A DNA stretch of 38,711 bases. Origin: Tannerellaceae bacterium (lineage in GTDB: Bacteria > Bacteroidota > Bacteroidia > Bacteroidales > Tannerellaceae). The stretch is taken from positions 1 to 38,711 of the forward strand of contig JAISDJ010000051.1 of the NCBI GenBank assembly GCA_031264865.1, given 5' to 3'. Within the stretch, counting starts at the first letter, position 1. Each line of letters opens with the position of its first letter. Shown here in pieces: positions 17,224 through 25,026 of this stretch. Position numbers and translations under genes: made by a program. The notes beneath the pieces were generated by a model. The model worked only from the letters and a program-made list of their open reading frames with translations. It ran no database searches and was not told the DNA's origin.

Positions 17224-18273
17224 TCACGTATTCCGGTACGCTTTATACACCTCGGCATGTGATTTGAACAGTTCCTGAATTTCTTTCTTTTCTTTTTGAA
17301 AGAAGGAATGTTCGGTATCTGTCTTTTTATTTTTCCATGTACCTATTATTTCACCGTTAAGCGTTAGAATGGGTGAGAATATACCCGTCTTGGTAATTAC
17401 AGTTCCGGTATATTCCTCTTTAAGAATATCCAAACGACCCCGGTAACCAACAAGATATTCGTCGAATGCCGGCAATAATAAAGCCGACGGGGTAGTATCT
17501 GCCGAAGGAAGTTGTATATTATTCCTGAACCAATAGGTTTCGGAACCAATCGTTTCACCTGTAAATTCATGCTTTATAGATTCGATTCCTTTCCGGGCAT
17601 CGGAAGTAAGAAGCCCCGACCACCAGACAAAATCTTTTATGGTTGCCGGCCCGTGACTATTGAAATATTTACGGGCAAGCCTTTCGAGCGCTTCCTCTTT
17701 TGTAAGAGAAAACGTTTTCGGCGCTTTTTCCTGTAATAAACAATAGGTTTGCTTACTTCCTCTTACCTTTCCATTACAGACAACGCCCTCCAATTCGGCC
17801 CATGACATGATATGGCTAAGCCTGCGGTTATCTATATCCGTACCTTCCGCTTTCAGACGTTCTCCTATTTCCTGTCGGGTAAGATGGCTTTCTTTTGTCA
17901 GGATTCTTTCAACAGGAAGAAGCATCTTACTTAGCAAAGCTTCGTCTTCGCCGATTGATTTATTATAATTTAAAAGAATCGCTTTAATTCTTGGAGCAGT
18001 TAGTTCCAACATCCAGTGAATATCGTCCGAAGAAACAAAATGCCAGGTGGGGCGAAGGATATGGGTGCGTATAATATCCCCATCATTAATGGCCTGTTCT
18101 ATCATACCATCAGTAGAACCCGGTAAACGCAAACCAATCGCCCATTTAGCCATTGTATACAACTGGGCTTGCATAGCTCCCATCCACGAAACAACGTCTT
18201 TAGGACTTTTCAATTCATGCGTTGTCAGCAGGTGGTTATGCAAGCGTATCGTACGTATATCATTCGTATCCAT
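17224..18273 (-). CDS. AlkZ-like winged-helix DNA glycosylase family protein
   Basis: A 349-residue member of the winged-helix 'HTH_42' superfamily (PF06224-type), which includes the crosslink-unhooking DNA glycosylases AlkZ and YcaQ. The family N-terminus VVSWMGAMQAQLYTMAKWAIGLRL contains Q35-A-Q37, matching the Q-x-Q catalytic motif known for AlkZ (YcaQ has Q-x-D). Later family blocks are GPATIKDFVWWSGLL (about 210-224) and LPAFDEYLVGYRGRLD. If active it would remove bulky or crosslinked purine adducts. It starts in a TAATG overlap with the stop of the GH43 gene, so it is probably translated from the same message. Enzymatic activity is inferred from the motif. Confidence 0.82.
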   Translation of the reverse strand: MDTNDIRTIRLHNHLLTTHELKSPKDVVSWMGAMQAQLYTMAKWAIGLRLPGSTDGMIEQAINDGDIIRTHILRPTWHFVSSDDIHWMLELTAPRIKAILLNYNKSIGEDEALLSKMLLPVERILTKESHLTRQEIGERLKAEGTDIDNRRLSHIMSWAELEGVVCNGKVRGSKQTYCLLQEKAPKTFSLTKEEALERLARKYFNSHGPATIKDFVWWSGLLTSDARKGIESIKHEFTGETIGSETYWFRNNIQLPSADTTPSALLLPAFDEYLVGYRGRLDILKEEYTGTVITKTGIFSPILTLNGEIIGTWKNKKTDTEHSFFQKEKKEIQELFKSHAEVYKAYRNT

Positions 18274-19817
18274 TAAATCAAATTTTCTAATTTAAAGTAA
18301 GAGAATACGGCGGGCTTCCCGGGTTCTCCAATATGAATTAATCCCGGACGGGCAATCCTGTCCCAACGTACTAATCTGGAACAATCGACAGGAGCGTCTC
18401 CCAATTGTTCCCAAGTGTTTCCATCTTTGCTCCAATAACAGGTAGCATAGCAACCTTTTGTTACTTCTATTTTTAAAGATACAGCATCTCCTTTTACCGG
18501 CTGTTCTCCCAAGATTATTTCCCGGTTATCGGAAACCATTTTCAATAGTACTTTATCATCGACAAAAACCCATGCCAACACATTTTTATCATCGCCATAA
18601 ATGGTTAAACCTTTTGAGCTGCTATTACTACAAGCTATTTGTGTTTCAAATGAATAATGTGGAATGGCAGGGCGCAAACACAAAACAGTTCCATTCAGAT
18701 TCCCTTCCTTCGGATTTCCGCTTAATACTAATTGGTTATTTGTAATCCGGGCATCTATATCGGCATAAACGTAGTTCCATGCCCATTCTTTTTTCAGTGT
18801 TGCTTCTTTAAAATCATCTTCAAAATCCGAAATGTTCTCCTGAACCACTTCATTGAAAGGCATTGGTTGCTTTATTGAAGCCAACGAACCACCGGAGAAG
18901 CTGGTCCAATTATCATCCCCTACAATCATTTCTTGCAAAATAGCCTGCCGCCCCATATAAAAGCCATCACCAGGCAGATACGCATGGCACATATAATACA
19001 TCCGGCCGTCGGGAGTAGTTGCCACCGTACCATGCCCACACGAAATAAAATCGCCACCACCATGAAGAATCGGGTTTCCCTCATACGTTTCATAAGGCCC
19101 TGTAAAGCTTTTGGAACGAACTGCATAAACATCATAATTACTCGTTGGTCCACAACAGCTATGAGCCGAATAAAGGATATAATAATAATCCCCTTTCCTG
19201 AAATGATATTGGCCTTCCATACCTGTGTTTTCATCGTCGGTAAGTAATGAAAAAGGTTCGCCTTCCAAATGTAGACCATCATCAGACAGTTTACTACCGA
19301 TCAATTCTATCGGACGTTCATCTAATCCATAGGCTTTCCAGGTAATATATAGCTGTCCGTTATCGTCGAAAACAAAAGCATCGATCGCTTCTGTTCCGAA
19401 CGTTATTAACAATCCGTGGTCGGTAAACTTTTCTGTTGCCAAATCCGAAGTAGTAGCCACTCCTATATACGATACGCCATCCGATTCCCTACGAGCTGTA
19501 TAATAACAATATACCTTATTATTGTGATAGAAAAGTTCCGGCGCCCAGAAAGAAGAAACCGTCCATTCCGGCTTTTCATCAAAGATATGTCCCATTTGTG
19601 TCCAGTTCACTAAATCGGTTGACGAATACAACGGATAAATGGGAGCCCATTCCGATGACGTACCTGTGGCATAATAGGTTTCGCCTATCCTCAGCATGGA
19701 AGGATCGGCTAGGTCGCCCGGTATTACCGGATTAGTGAAATAACGAATCTCTTGTTTTTGTGTAGAAGTGCATGCATAACTTATGATGCAAATAAAGGCA
19801 ATAACTAATCTTTTCAT
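18273..19817 (-). CDS. Glycoside hydrolase family 43 lipoprotein
   Basis: A 514-residue exported glycosidase with lipobox Cys16 (CIISYAC). The five-bladed beta-propeller of GH43 is clear: YFTNPVIPGDLADPSML carries the catalytic-base Asp, GTEAIDAFVFDDNGQLYITW the pKa-modulating Asp, and GMEGQYHFRKGDYYYILYSAH the catalytic-acid Glu. A C-terminal beta-sandwich (about 340-510) resembles the concanavalin-like domain of GH43 xylosidases/arabinofuranosidases. The natural substrate is probably an arabinose- or xylose-containing plant glycan, but there is no SusC/SusD pair nearby, so this is not a standard polysaccharide utilization locus. It shares an overlapping stop/start with the winged-helix gene and follows the DUF763 gene by 35 bases. 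Confidence 0.9.
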   Translation of the reverse strand: MKRLVIAFICIISYACTSTQKQEIRYFTNPVIPGDLADPSMLRIGETYYATGTSSEWAPIYPLYSSTDLVNWTQMGHIFDEKPEWTVSSFWAPELFYHNNKVYCYYTARRESDGVSYIGVATTSDLATEKFTDHGLLITFGTEAIDAFVFDDNGQLYITWKAYGLDERPIELIGSKLSDDGLHLEGEPFSLLTDDENTGMEGQYHFRKGDYYYILYSAHSCCGPTSNYDVYAVRSKSFTGPYETYEGNPILHGGGDFISCGHGTVATTPDGRMYYMCHAYLPGDGFYMGRQAILQEMIVGDDNWTSFSGGSLASIKQPMPFNEVVQENISDFEDDFKEATLKKEWAWNYVYADIDARITNNQLVLSGNPKEGNLNGTVLCLRPAIPHYSFETQIACSNSSSKGLTIYGDDKNVLAWVFVDDKVLLKMVSDNREIILGEQPVKGDAVSLKIEVTKGCYATCYWSKDGNTWEQLGDAPVDCSRLVRWDRIARPGLIHIGEPGKPAVFSYFKLENLI

Positions 19818-19852
19818 ACAATCTATTGTTTGTATTGTTTATATTTTGTTTT

Positions 19853-21067
19853 TCATTCCCAAAGTCGTAATTGTCTATTTTTATCATTTTTATCTGCAGG
19901 CTTTTTAGCATCTCCAAAGACTGTCTTCCCTTCATATAAATAAGACGTATCTCTTTCGCGTTGTACCCAATCATCAAAATAATCGTTCGGAGAATAATTC
20001 CTTTCCAATTCTTGTGCCATTTTGGAAAGATTCCTCAGTGCATCCGACTTATCTTTATCTCCTAACTTAGAACGTTGAATCGTTTTATCAAGTATTTCGA
20101 TCGTTTTGTCGTATGTACTTGTAGGAACGGGAAACGGATGTCCGTCTTTCCCTCCATGTGCAAAAGAAAAACGGGCCGGGTCTGAAAAGCGTGAAGGGGT
20201 TCCATGAATCACTTCACTCACTAAGGTAAGCGACTGAACAGTCCTTGGTCCGACATCTTTCAACAACAGTAATGACTCAATATCCGCTACATTTGTTTCG
20301 TAAGCCAATAGGAGCGCCGCTCCTAAACGTTTTAGATTTACATCTTCTGCCCTTACCTCATGATGATTGGGTAAGATGACAGAAACCTCGCGCATTAATT
20401 TGTCCGGCAATTCTTTTGTCAACTCCAGGATACCTTGTTGAGTAGGTACAGCTTGTTTATCTGTAAGATTAAGAATCAAGCCTTGATTTTGTCCACAAAC
20501 AGATGTATGAGGTTCTTCCATAAACGATTGAATGGAAGAAGAAAGCCAATGATAACGCCTTGCCATCTTGCTATTTGGATTCATACCTTGCTGAATAACC
20601 GCCCATTCACCTTCCTGTGTAAGAACAAAAGAATGAAGATACAACTGAAAGCCATCCTGAACAGCATTATTATCTATTTTGGCGGTCAACTTGCTATGCC
20701 TTACTAATTCATCACCATTTAATCCTGTTTTATTGGCTATTTCAAGTAATTCCAACGGAGTCTGACGGGAAGATTTCCCGCGTCCCCCGCAAATATAGAC
20801 ACCCAGTTCTGCAGAACGTTTGTTTATCGATTTTTTTAATGCATTCATAACCGAAGTGGTAATACCCGACGAATGCCAATCCATTCCTAAGACACAGCCC
20901 AAAGACTGAAACCAAAAAGGATCGCTTAAACGCTGTAGCAAAGCTTGTCGTCCATACTCTATAATAATAGCTTCAACAATAGCTCCTCCCAAAAGGCTCA
21001 TACGCTGAGCCAACCAAGGCGGAACCGTTCCATAATGTAGTGGTAAATCTGCAGATCCTCGTTTCAT
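19853..21067 (-). CDS. DUF763 domain protein
   Basis: A 404-residue cytoplasmic protein. The start MKRGSADLPLHYGTVPPWL is the DUF763 (PF05559-type) N-terminus; an ATG at 21106 would add 13 residues unlike the family, so I chose 21067. Residues 267-289 (LLLKDVGPRTVQSLTLVSEV region) look like a helix-hairpin-helix, and HGGKDGHP (304-311) is a second conserved block. There is a charged C-terminal tail. The family is best known from archaea and thermophiles, is uncharacterised as far as I know, and its HhH suggests DNA binding. It sits upstream of GH43 and the AlkZ-like gene on the same strand. Confidence 0.85.
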   Translation of the reverse strand: MKRGSADLPLHYGTVPPWLAQRMSLLGGAIVEAIIIEYGRQALLQRLSDPFWFQSLGCVLGMDWHSSGITTSVMNALKKSINKRSAELGVYICGGRGKSSRQTPLELLEIANKTGLNGDELVRHSKLTAKIDNNAVQDGFQLYLHSFVLTQEGEWAVIQQGMNPNSKMARRYHWLSSSIQSFMEEPHTSVCGQNQGLILNLTDKQAVPTQQGILELTKELPDKLMREVSVILPNHHEVRAEDVNLKRLGAALLLAYETNVADIESLLLLKDVGPRTVQSLTLVSEVIHGTPSRFSDPARFSFAHGGKDGHPFPVPTSTYDKTIEILDKTIQRSKLGDKDKSDALRNLSKMAQELERNYSPNDYFDDWVQRERDTSYLYEGKTVFGDAKKPADKNDKNRQLRLWE

Positions 21068-21195
21068 TTGTGCGAAGATAACAAAATACATATCAATATC
21101 AAGCACAGTCTTATATAATCTTTTTCTTCAGATTTAATAGTTGTGTTAATATAAGAAAAATTCATTTGCAACAATATTGCTTATTTAAAAATAAT

Positions 21196-21203
21196 TACAT
21201 TTG
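21196..21203 (+). promoter_or_regulatory. -7 box for the ABC/DUF3299 operon
   Basis: TACATTTG matches TAnnTTTG and ends 17 bases before the ATPase start codon. A TTG lies 16 bases upstream (21177-21179), slightly short of normal spacing. Confidence 0.5.
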
Positions 21204-21220
21204 CTGAAATTATATTAGTT

Positions 21221-21862
21221 ATGGAAAAATGCTTAGTAACAGAGAATATTCAATATTCTTACAATCATGGGTATGTGTTCCGATTCCCGGACATTTTGTG
21301 CGAAAAAGGAGAACAGTTACTTATTACAGGCCAGTCCGGTTGTGGGAAAACAACGTTGTTACATCTGATAGCAGGCTTACTACATCCGGATAATGGCTCT
21401 ATTTATGTAAGAAACAAAGATATTACCCAATTAAAAAACAAAGACTTGGACAGGCACAGAGGCCGGGAGATAGGTATTGTGTTTCAAAGTCCTCATTTTA
21501 TAAAATCATTAACAGCCGAGGAGAATCTTATGATGCCAGCATACCTCAACAAACTAACGGTTGATAAGGTCTATCTCGATAATCTGCTCGAAACACTGGA
21601 CATCACTCATTGCCGGAACAGTAAAACGAATGAAATGAGCCAGGGTGAGTTGCAGCGCCTATCTATAACCAGAGCCGTTATCAATAAGCCATCTCTTATA
21701 CTTGCCGATGAACCTACATCCAGCCTTGATGATAAGAACTGCCGGGAGGCTGTATTGCTCCTTCGCAGCCAGTCTGAAAAGCTTCAAGCGGGTTTGATAA
21801 TTGTAACGCACGACAAGAGGCTTATACCCGACTTTTCCCAGATTATTCATTTAGAATCATAG
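21221..21862 (+). CDS. ABC transporter ATP-binding protein (LolD/MacB type)
   Basis: A 213-residue ABC ATPase with every motif present: Walker A GQSGCGKTT (37-45), Q-loop Q89, a signature loop MSQGE (139-143) in place of LSGGQ, Walker B LILADEPTS (159-167) and the switch histidine H197. Its size and the FtsX-type permease immediately downstream (5-base gap) place it with LolD/MacB-type mechanotransmission or export ATPases rather than solute importers. It heads a three-gene operon with the permease and a DUF3299-like protein. The substrate cannot be deduced from the ATPase. Confidence 0.93.
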   Translation: MEKCLVTENIQYSYNHGYVFRFPDILCEKGEQLLITGQSGCGKTTLLHLIAGLLHPDNGSIYVRNKDITQLKNKDLDRHRGREIGIVFQSPHFIKSLTAEENLMMPAYLNKLTVDKVYLDNLLETLDITHCRNSKTNEMSQGELQRLSITRAVINKPSLILADEPTSSLDDKNCREAVLLLRSQSEKLQAGLIIVTHDKRLIPDFSQIIHLES

Positions 21863-21867
21863 AAGAT

Positions 21868-23100
21868 ATGAATAGTATACAGTTCAATTATAAACAGATA
21901 AAGAGTCGCCCGCTATCCTCTGCTTTACATATTATTCTTTTTGCAACCGGCGTTACCATTATCTCCCTGGTCTTTCTTCTGAAAGACACTTTTGAAAATC
22001 AACTGAATAAAAATGCCGGAGGTATAGACCTCGTTGTAGGAGCAAAGGGAAGCCCTTTGCAATTAATTTTGTCGGGTATTTACCATGTAGACTATCCCAC
22101 CGGAAATATTGATTATAACGAAGCAATGGAACTAAGCAGGCATCCGTTAATAAAGCAGGCAATACCGCTTGCCCTTGGAGATAACTACAATGGATTTCGG
22201 ATTGTAGGGACTAATCCGGCCTATCCTGCTATTTACAAAGGCCAATTAAAAGCCGGTAAATTATGGCAAAAGGATTTTGAAGTGACAATTGGTTCGAAAG
22301 TTGCTGCCAAAACAGGCCTTACAATCGGTGATACGTTCGTAGGAATACATGGTTTATCAACAGAGCCGGATCATGCGCACGAAGATATGCCCTATACGGT
22401 TGCCGGTATTTTTAAAGAAACGGCAACAACGCTCGACCAACTAATCTTAACCAACATAGAAAGCGTATGGCTAATTCATCACCATGATGAAAACGATGAG
22501 GATGAGGAACATGATGACCATGATGATGGGGATAATCATGAGCATGAACATGCAGAAATGCCTGGGGAAATTACTACTTTATTAATTCAATATCAAAATC
22601 CGATGGGGGCGATAACTTTGCCGCGGCTTATCAATAAGTCTACCAATATGCAGGCAGCATCGCCCGTGCAGGAAATAAACCGTTTGTACTCCTTATTGGG
22701 AGTCGGAATACAGGCATTAACCTATATAAGCGGATTTATTATACTTATATCAGCACTGAGTATTTTCATATCGTTGCTAAGTTCCCTGAAAGAAAGAAAA
22801 TATGAGTTAGCCTTAATACGTGTTATGGGTGGAAGCCGGCTTCGACTGTTTTCCGCCCTCATTTTGGAAGGGATAAGCTTTGCTGTTCTCGGATATATGA
22901 CAGGATTTGTGATTAGCCGCTTAGCGATGTTTTTCTTATCTTCGTACACAGATACTAATTTTAATTATACACTGCAAGGATGGGTTACTTTAACAGATTT
23001 ATATCTGCTGGCCGCCTCCCTGATCATTGGTATTATTGCCGCAATGATACCGGCTATTAAAGCAATGAACACCCATATCTCAAAAACATTAAACCAATGA
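21868..23100 (+). CDS. FtsX/MacB-type ABC permease with His-rich loop
   Basis: A 410-residue permease with the four-helix FtsX/MacB arrangement: one N-terminal helix (about 18-38), a large extracytoplasmic domain (about 40-275) and three C-terminal helices (about 283-307, 327-358, 375-398). The cytoplasmic coupling segment ERKYELALIRVMGGSRLRLF is typical. The unusual element is residues 204-231, 28 residues made mostly of His, Asp and Glu (9 His), inside the extracytoplasmic domain, which suggests divalent-metal binding. It overlaps the DUF3299-like gene by 4 bases. Similar ABC-plus-DUF3299 gene sets in gammaproteobacteria are linked to zinc, so metal-related function is a reasonable but untested inference. 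Confidence 0.88.
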   Translation: MNSIQFNYKQIKSRPLSSALHIILFATGVTIISLVFLLKDTFENQLNKNAGGIDLVVGAKGSPLQLILSGIYHVDYPTGNIDYNEAMELSRHPLIKQAIPLALGDNYNGFRIVGTNPAYPAIYKGQLKAGKLWQKDFEVTIGSKVAAKTGLTIGDTFVGIHGLSTEPDHAHEDMPYTVAGIFKETATTLDQLILTNIESVWLIHHHDENDEDEEHDDHDDGDNHEHEHAEMPGEITTLLIQYQNPMGAITLPRLINKSTNMQAASPVQEINRLYSLLGVGIQALTYISGFIILISALSIFISLLSSLKERKYELALIRVMGGSRLRLFSALILEGISFAVLGYMTGFVISRLAMFFLSSYTDTNFNYTLQGWVTLTDLYLLAASLIIGIIAAMIPAIKAMNTHISKTLNQ

Positions 23101-23549
23101 AAAGATTATTTTTTACAGCCATCCTCCTTTCGTGCTTTTGCTTATCAAAAGCGCAGAAACCAATTGCCTGGCAAACCTTGAGCGACGTAACATGGAAACG
23201 TGCTTTTGTACAATCGTTGGGTGGATATTATGATATAGCCCATTTCGGAGCCAGCCTTGAAGCCCTCAATAATAAGGAAATATCCATTAAAGGCTTTTAT
23301 GTTCCCATCGATATGGAAGGAACTATGTTTGCCCTGTCAAAGTCGCCGTCCAGTACCTGTTTCTTTTGTGGGACAGGTGGAATCGAGACGGTTATAGAAA
23401 TAGTCGTAAAGAAAGACCATAAGGAACTCAGACGAATCAAAACGGACAAATATATTGAACTAAAAGGTACTCTGGTACTGAACCGCGATGATCCCGAGCA
23501 CCTGATGTATCTGTTGAAAGAGGCCGAATTGATCCAGGTCATAAAATAA
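23097..23549 (+). CDS. DUF3299-like exported protein
   Basis: A 150-residue protein with an N-terminal export signal (MKRLFFTAILLSCFCLSKAQ), either cleaved at SKA-Q or lipidated at Cys13. The mature part contains the DUF3299-type core: KEISIKGFYVPID (60-72), then CFFC (88-91) in SSTCFFCGTGGIETV, and a C-terminal IELKGTLVLNRDDPEHLMYLLKEAELI. The two cysteines could bind metal or cycle as a thiol pair. Its ATG overlaps the permease stop (ATGA), so it belongs to the same transport system, probably as a periplasmic accessory. DUF3299 has no established biochemical function that I can cite. Confidence 0.8.
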   Translation: MKRLFFTAILLSCFCLSKAQKPIAWQTLSDVTWKRAFVQSLGGYYDIAHFGASLEALNNKEISIKGFYVPIDMEGTMFALSKSPSSTCFFCGTGGIETVIEIVVKKDHKELRRIKTDKYIELKGTLVLNRDDPEHLMYLLKEAELIQVIK

Positions 23550-23593
23550 AGAAGGCTTTATCTCAAGATAAAACCGTTATTCACTTGTGATAA

Positions 23594-23680
23594 ATAAATG
23601 GACTGAACTTTACACAATTTACAGATACAGGAGAATACGAAAAATACGATCCACAAAACGGAGGTTGGGAAGAAATCTAA
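23594..23680 (+). pseudogene. Possible 3' relic of a coding sequence
   Basis: A 28-codon open stretch closed by TAA at 23678-23680, with no start codon and preceded directly by TGA and TAA. Its translation ends FTDTGEYEKYDPQNGGWEEI, which looks protein-like rather than random. It may be the leftover tail of a decayed gene, or chance. The rest of the 226-base gap (23550-23775) holds a TTTATCT/AGATAAA hairpin at 23557-23572 without a T tract. Confidence 0.25.
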
Positions 23681-23775
23681 AAAAACAAAACCTTCTCTTT
23701 TCACTTATTTTCATACATCTTTTTACCCTTTCAATTGTTATTACTATATTAGCAAGGTAATAACAAATTACATAT

Positions 23776-24663
23776 ATGGCATATATCGATTACTATAAGA
23801 TACTGGGAGTAAGTAAAGATGCTTCTCAGGATGATATTAAAAAGGCTTATAAAAAACTAGCGCGTAAGCATCATCCGGACTTAAATCAAAATGATCCGGA
23901 TGCTCACAGGAAGTTTCAGGAGATAAATGAAGCGAATGAAGTATTGAGCGATCCTGAGAAAAGGAAAAAGTATGATCAATATGGCGAAAACTGGAAACAC
24001 GCCGACCAGTTTGAAGCGCAACAGAATCAACAAAGACATTACCAAGGAGATAGTGACGGCGGCTATTGGTCTTCATCGGACGATAGTGGTTTCTCTGATT
24101 TCTTTGAACAAATGTTTGGTTCGAGAGGGGGTGGCAAAGGTCGTACGTACGGTTTTCGCGGGCAAGACTTCAATGCTGAATTGCACCTCTCGCTCATGGA
24201 TGCCGCCAAAACGCATAAACAGGTAATAACAGTAAATGGTAAAAACCTGCGGATTACTGTTCCGGCAGGTATTGCCAACGGGCAAACCATTAAACTGAAA
24301 GGACAAGGGGGAGAGGGTTCCAACGGAGGGCCTTTCGGCGATTTATATATTACGTTCATTATTGCAGAAGATAGCGTCTTCAAACGTGCGGGAGATGATT
24401 TATATGTAACTGTTCCTTTAAACCTTTATACAGCTATACTAGGTGGCGAACAGATTGTTAACACAATGGATGGTAAAGTGAAACTGAAAATAGAACCGGG
24501 AACGCAGAACAATACAAAAGTGCGGTTGAAAGGAAAAGGTTTCCCCGTCTATAAAAAGGATGGACAGGCGGGCGACCTGATCGTTTCCTACACCATTGAT
24601 ATACCGACAAACCTGAGCGATAAACAGAAAGAGTTGTTCAGGGAAATACAAAACCTCACTTAA
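23776..24663 (+). CDS. cbpA: CbpA-type DnaJ co-chaperone
   Basis: A 295-residue J-domain protein of the type lacking the Cys-rich zinc finger. The J domain (5-70) contains the HPD tripeptide H33-P34-D35 that stimulates DnaK ATPase. A Gly/Ser-rich linker follows (about 90-125), then the two beta-sandwich substrate-binding domains (from about 130; [22 protein letters not shown] and [21 protein letters not shown]). This architecture matches CbpA, a DnaJ paralogue. The next gene, 12 bases downstream, is a CbpM-like modulator, which strongly supports the CbpA assignment. Confidence 0.92.
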   Translation: MAYIDYYKILGVSKDASQDDIKKAYKKLARKHHPDLNQNDPDAHRKFQEINEANEVLSDPEKRKKYDQYGENWKHADQFEAQQNQQRHYQGDSDGGYWSSSDDSGFSDFFEQMFGSRGGGKGRTYGFRGQDFNAELHLSLMDAAKTHKQVITVNGKNLRITVPAGIANGQTIKLKGQGGEGSNGGPFGDLYITFIIAEDSVFKRAGDDLYVTVPLNLYTAILGGEQIVNTMDGKVKLKIEPGTQNNTKVRLKGKGFPVYKKDGQAGDLIVSYTIDIPTNLSDKQKELFREIQNLT

Positions 24664-24675
24664 AATCAGAACACC

Positions 24676-24987
24676 ATGCAGACAGAACTCATCATCGTCA
24701 GCGAATATTGCCGGAAAACAAATCTGGACCCTACCTTTCTGAACCGGTTGGAAGAAGGAGGGCTTATAGCCATCTATATAGAAGAAGGAGAACAGTATTT
24801 CCCAGCGGATCAATTACCTGATTTGGAAAGATATGCACGCCTGTATTACGACCTTTCCATCAATATGGAAGGCATCGATGTGATACATAACTTACAGCTC
24901 AGGATGCAGGAACTTGAAAGCAAAATTAATTATCTTCAAAATAAACTCAGGATATATGAGTCGGACTTGTTTGATGAAATAGAATAA
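24676..24987 (+). CDS. cbpM: CbpM-like chaperone modulator
   Basis: A 103-residue MerR-fold protein. An N-terminal helix-turn-helix-like segment (IIVSEYCRKTNLDPTFLNRL, 6-25) is followed by GGLIAIYIEEGEQYF, the ARYARLYYDL-like helix (LERYARLYYDL) and a C-terminal coiled coil (about 75-100, VIHNLQLRMQELESKINYLQ region). CbpM binds the J domain of CbpA and blocks its co-chaperone and DNA-binding activities. Its position directly after the cbpA gene is the standard arrangement. The end of this gene contains a promoter for the next one. Confidence 0.9.
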   Translation: MQTELIIVSEYCRKTNLDPTFLNRLEEGGLIAIYIEEGEQYFPADQLPDLERYARLYYDLSINMEGIDVIHNLQLRMQELESKINYLQNKLRIYESDLFDEIE

Positions 24988-25000
24988 ATACATACATTTG
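24970..25000 (+). promoter_or_regulatory. Promoter of the M16 peptidase gene
   Basis: TTTG (24970-24973), 19 bases, then TACATTTG (24993-25000) is a full match to the Bacteroidetes promoter pattern. The -33 box lies inside the last codons of cbpM. It separates the peptidase gene from the chaperone operon. Confidence 0.7.
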
Positions 25001-25026
25001 CTTCAAATTAACACATATTACTTATT

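Noticed and set aside
18273..19817. Part of a polysaccharide utilization locus
   Set aside because: No SusC, SusD or sensor-regulator gene is found in the neighbourhood.
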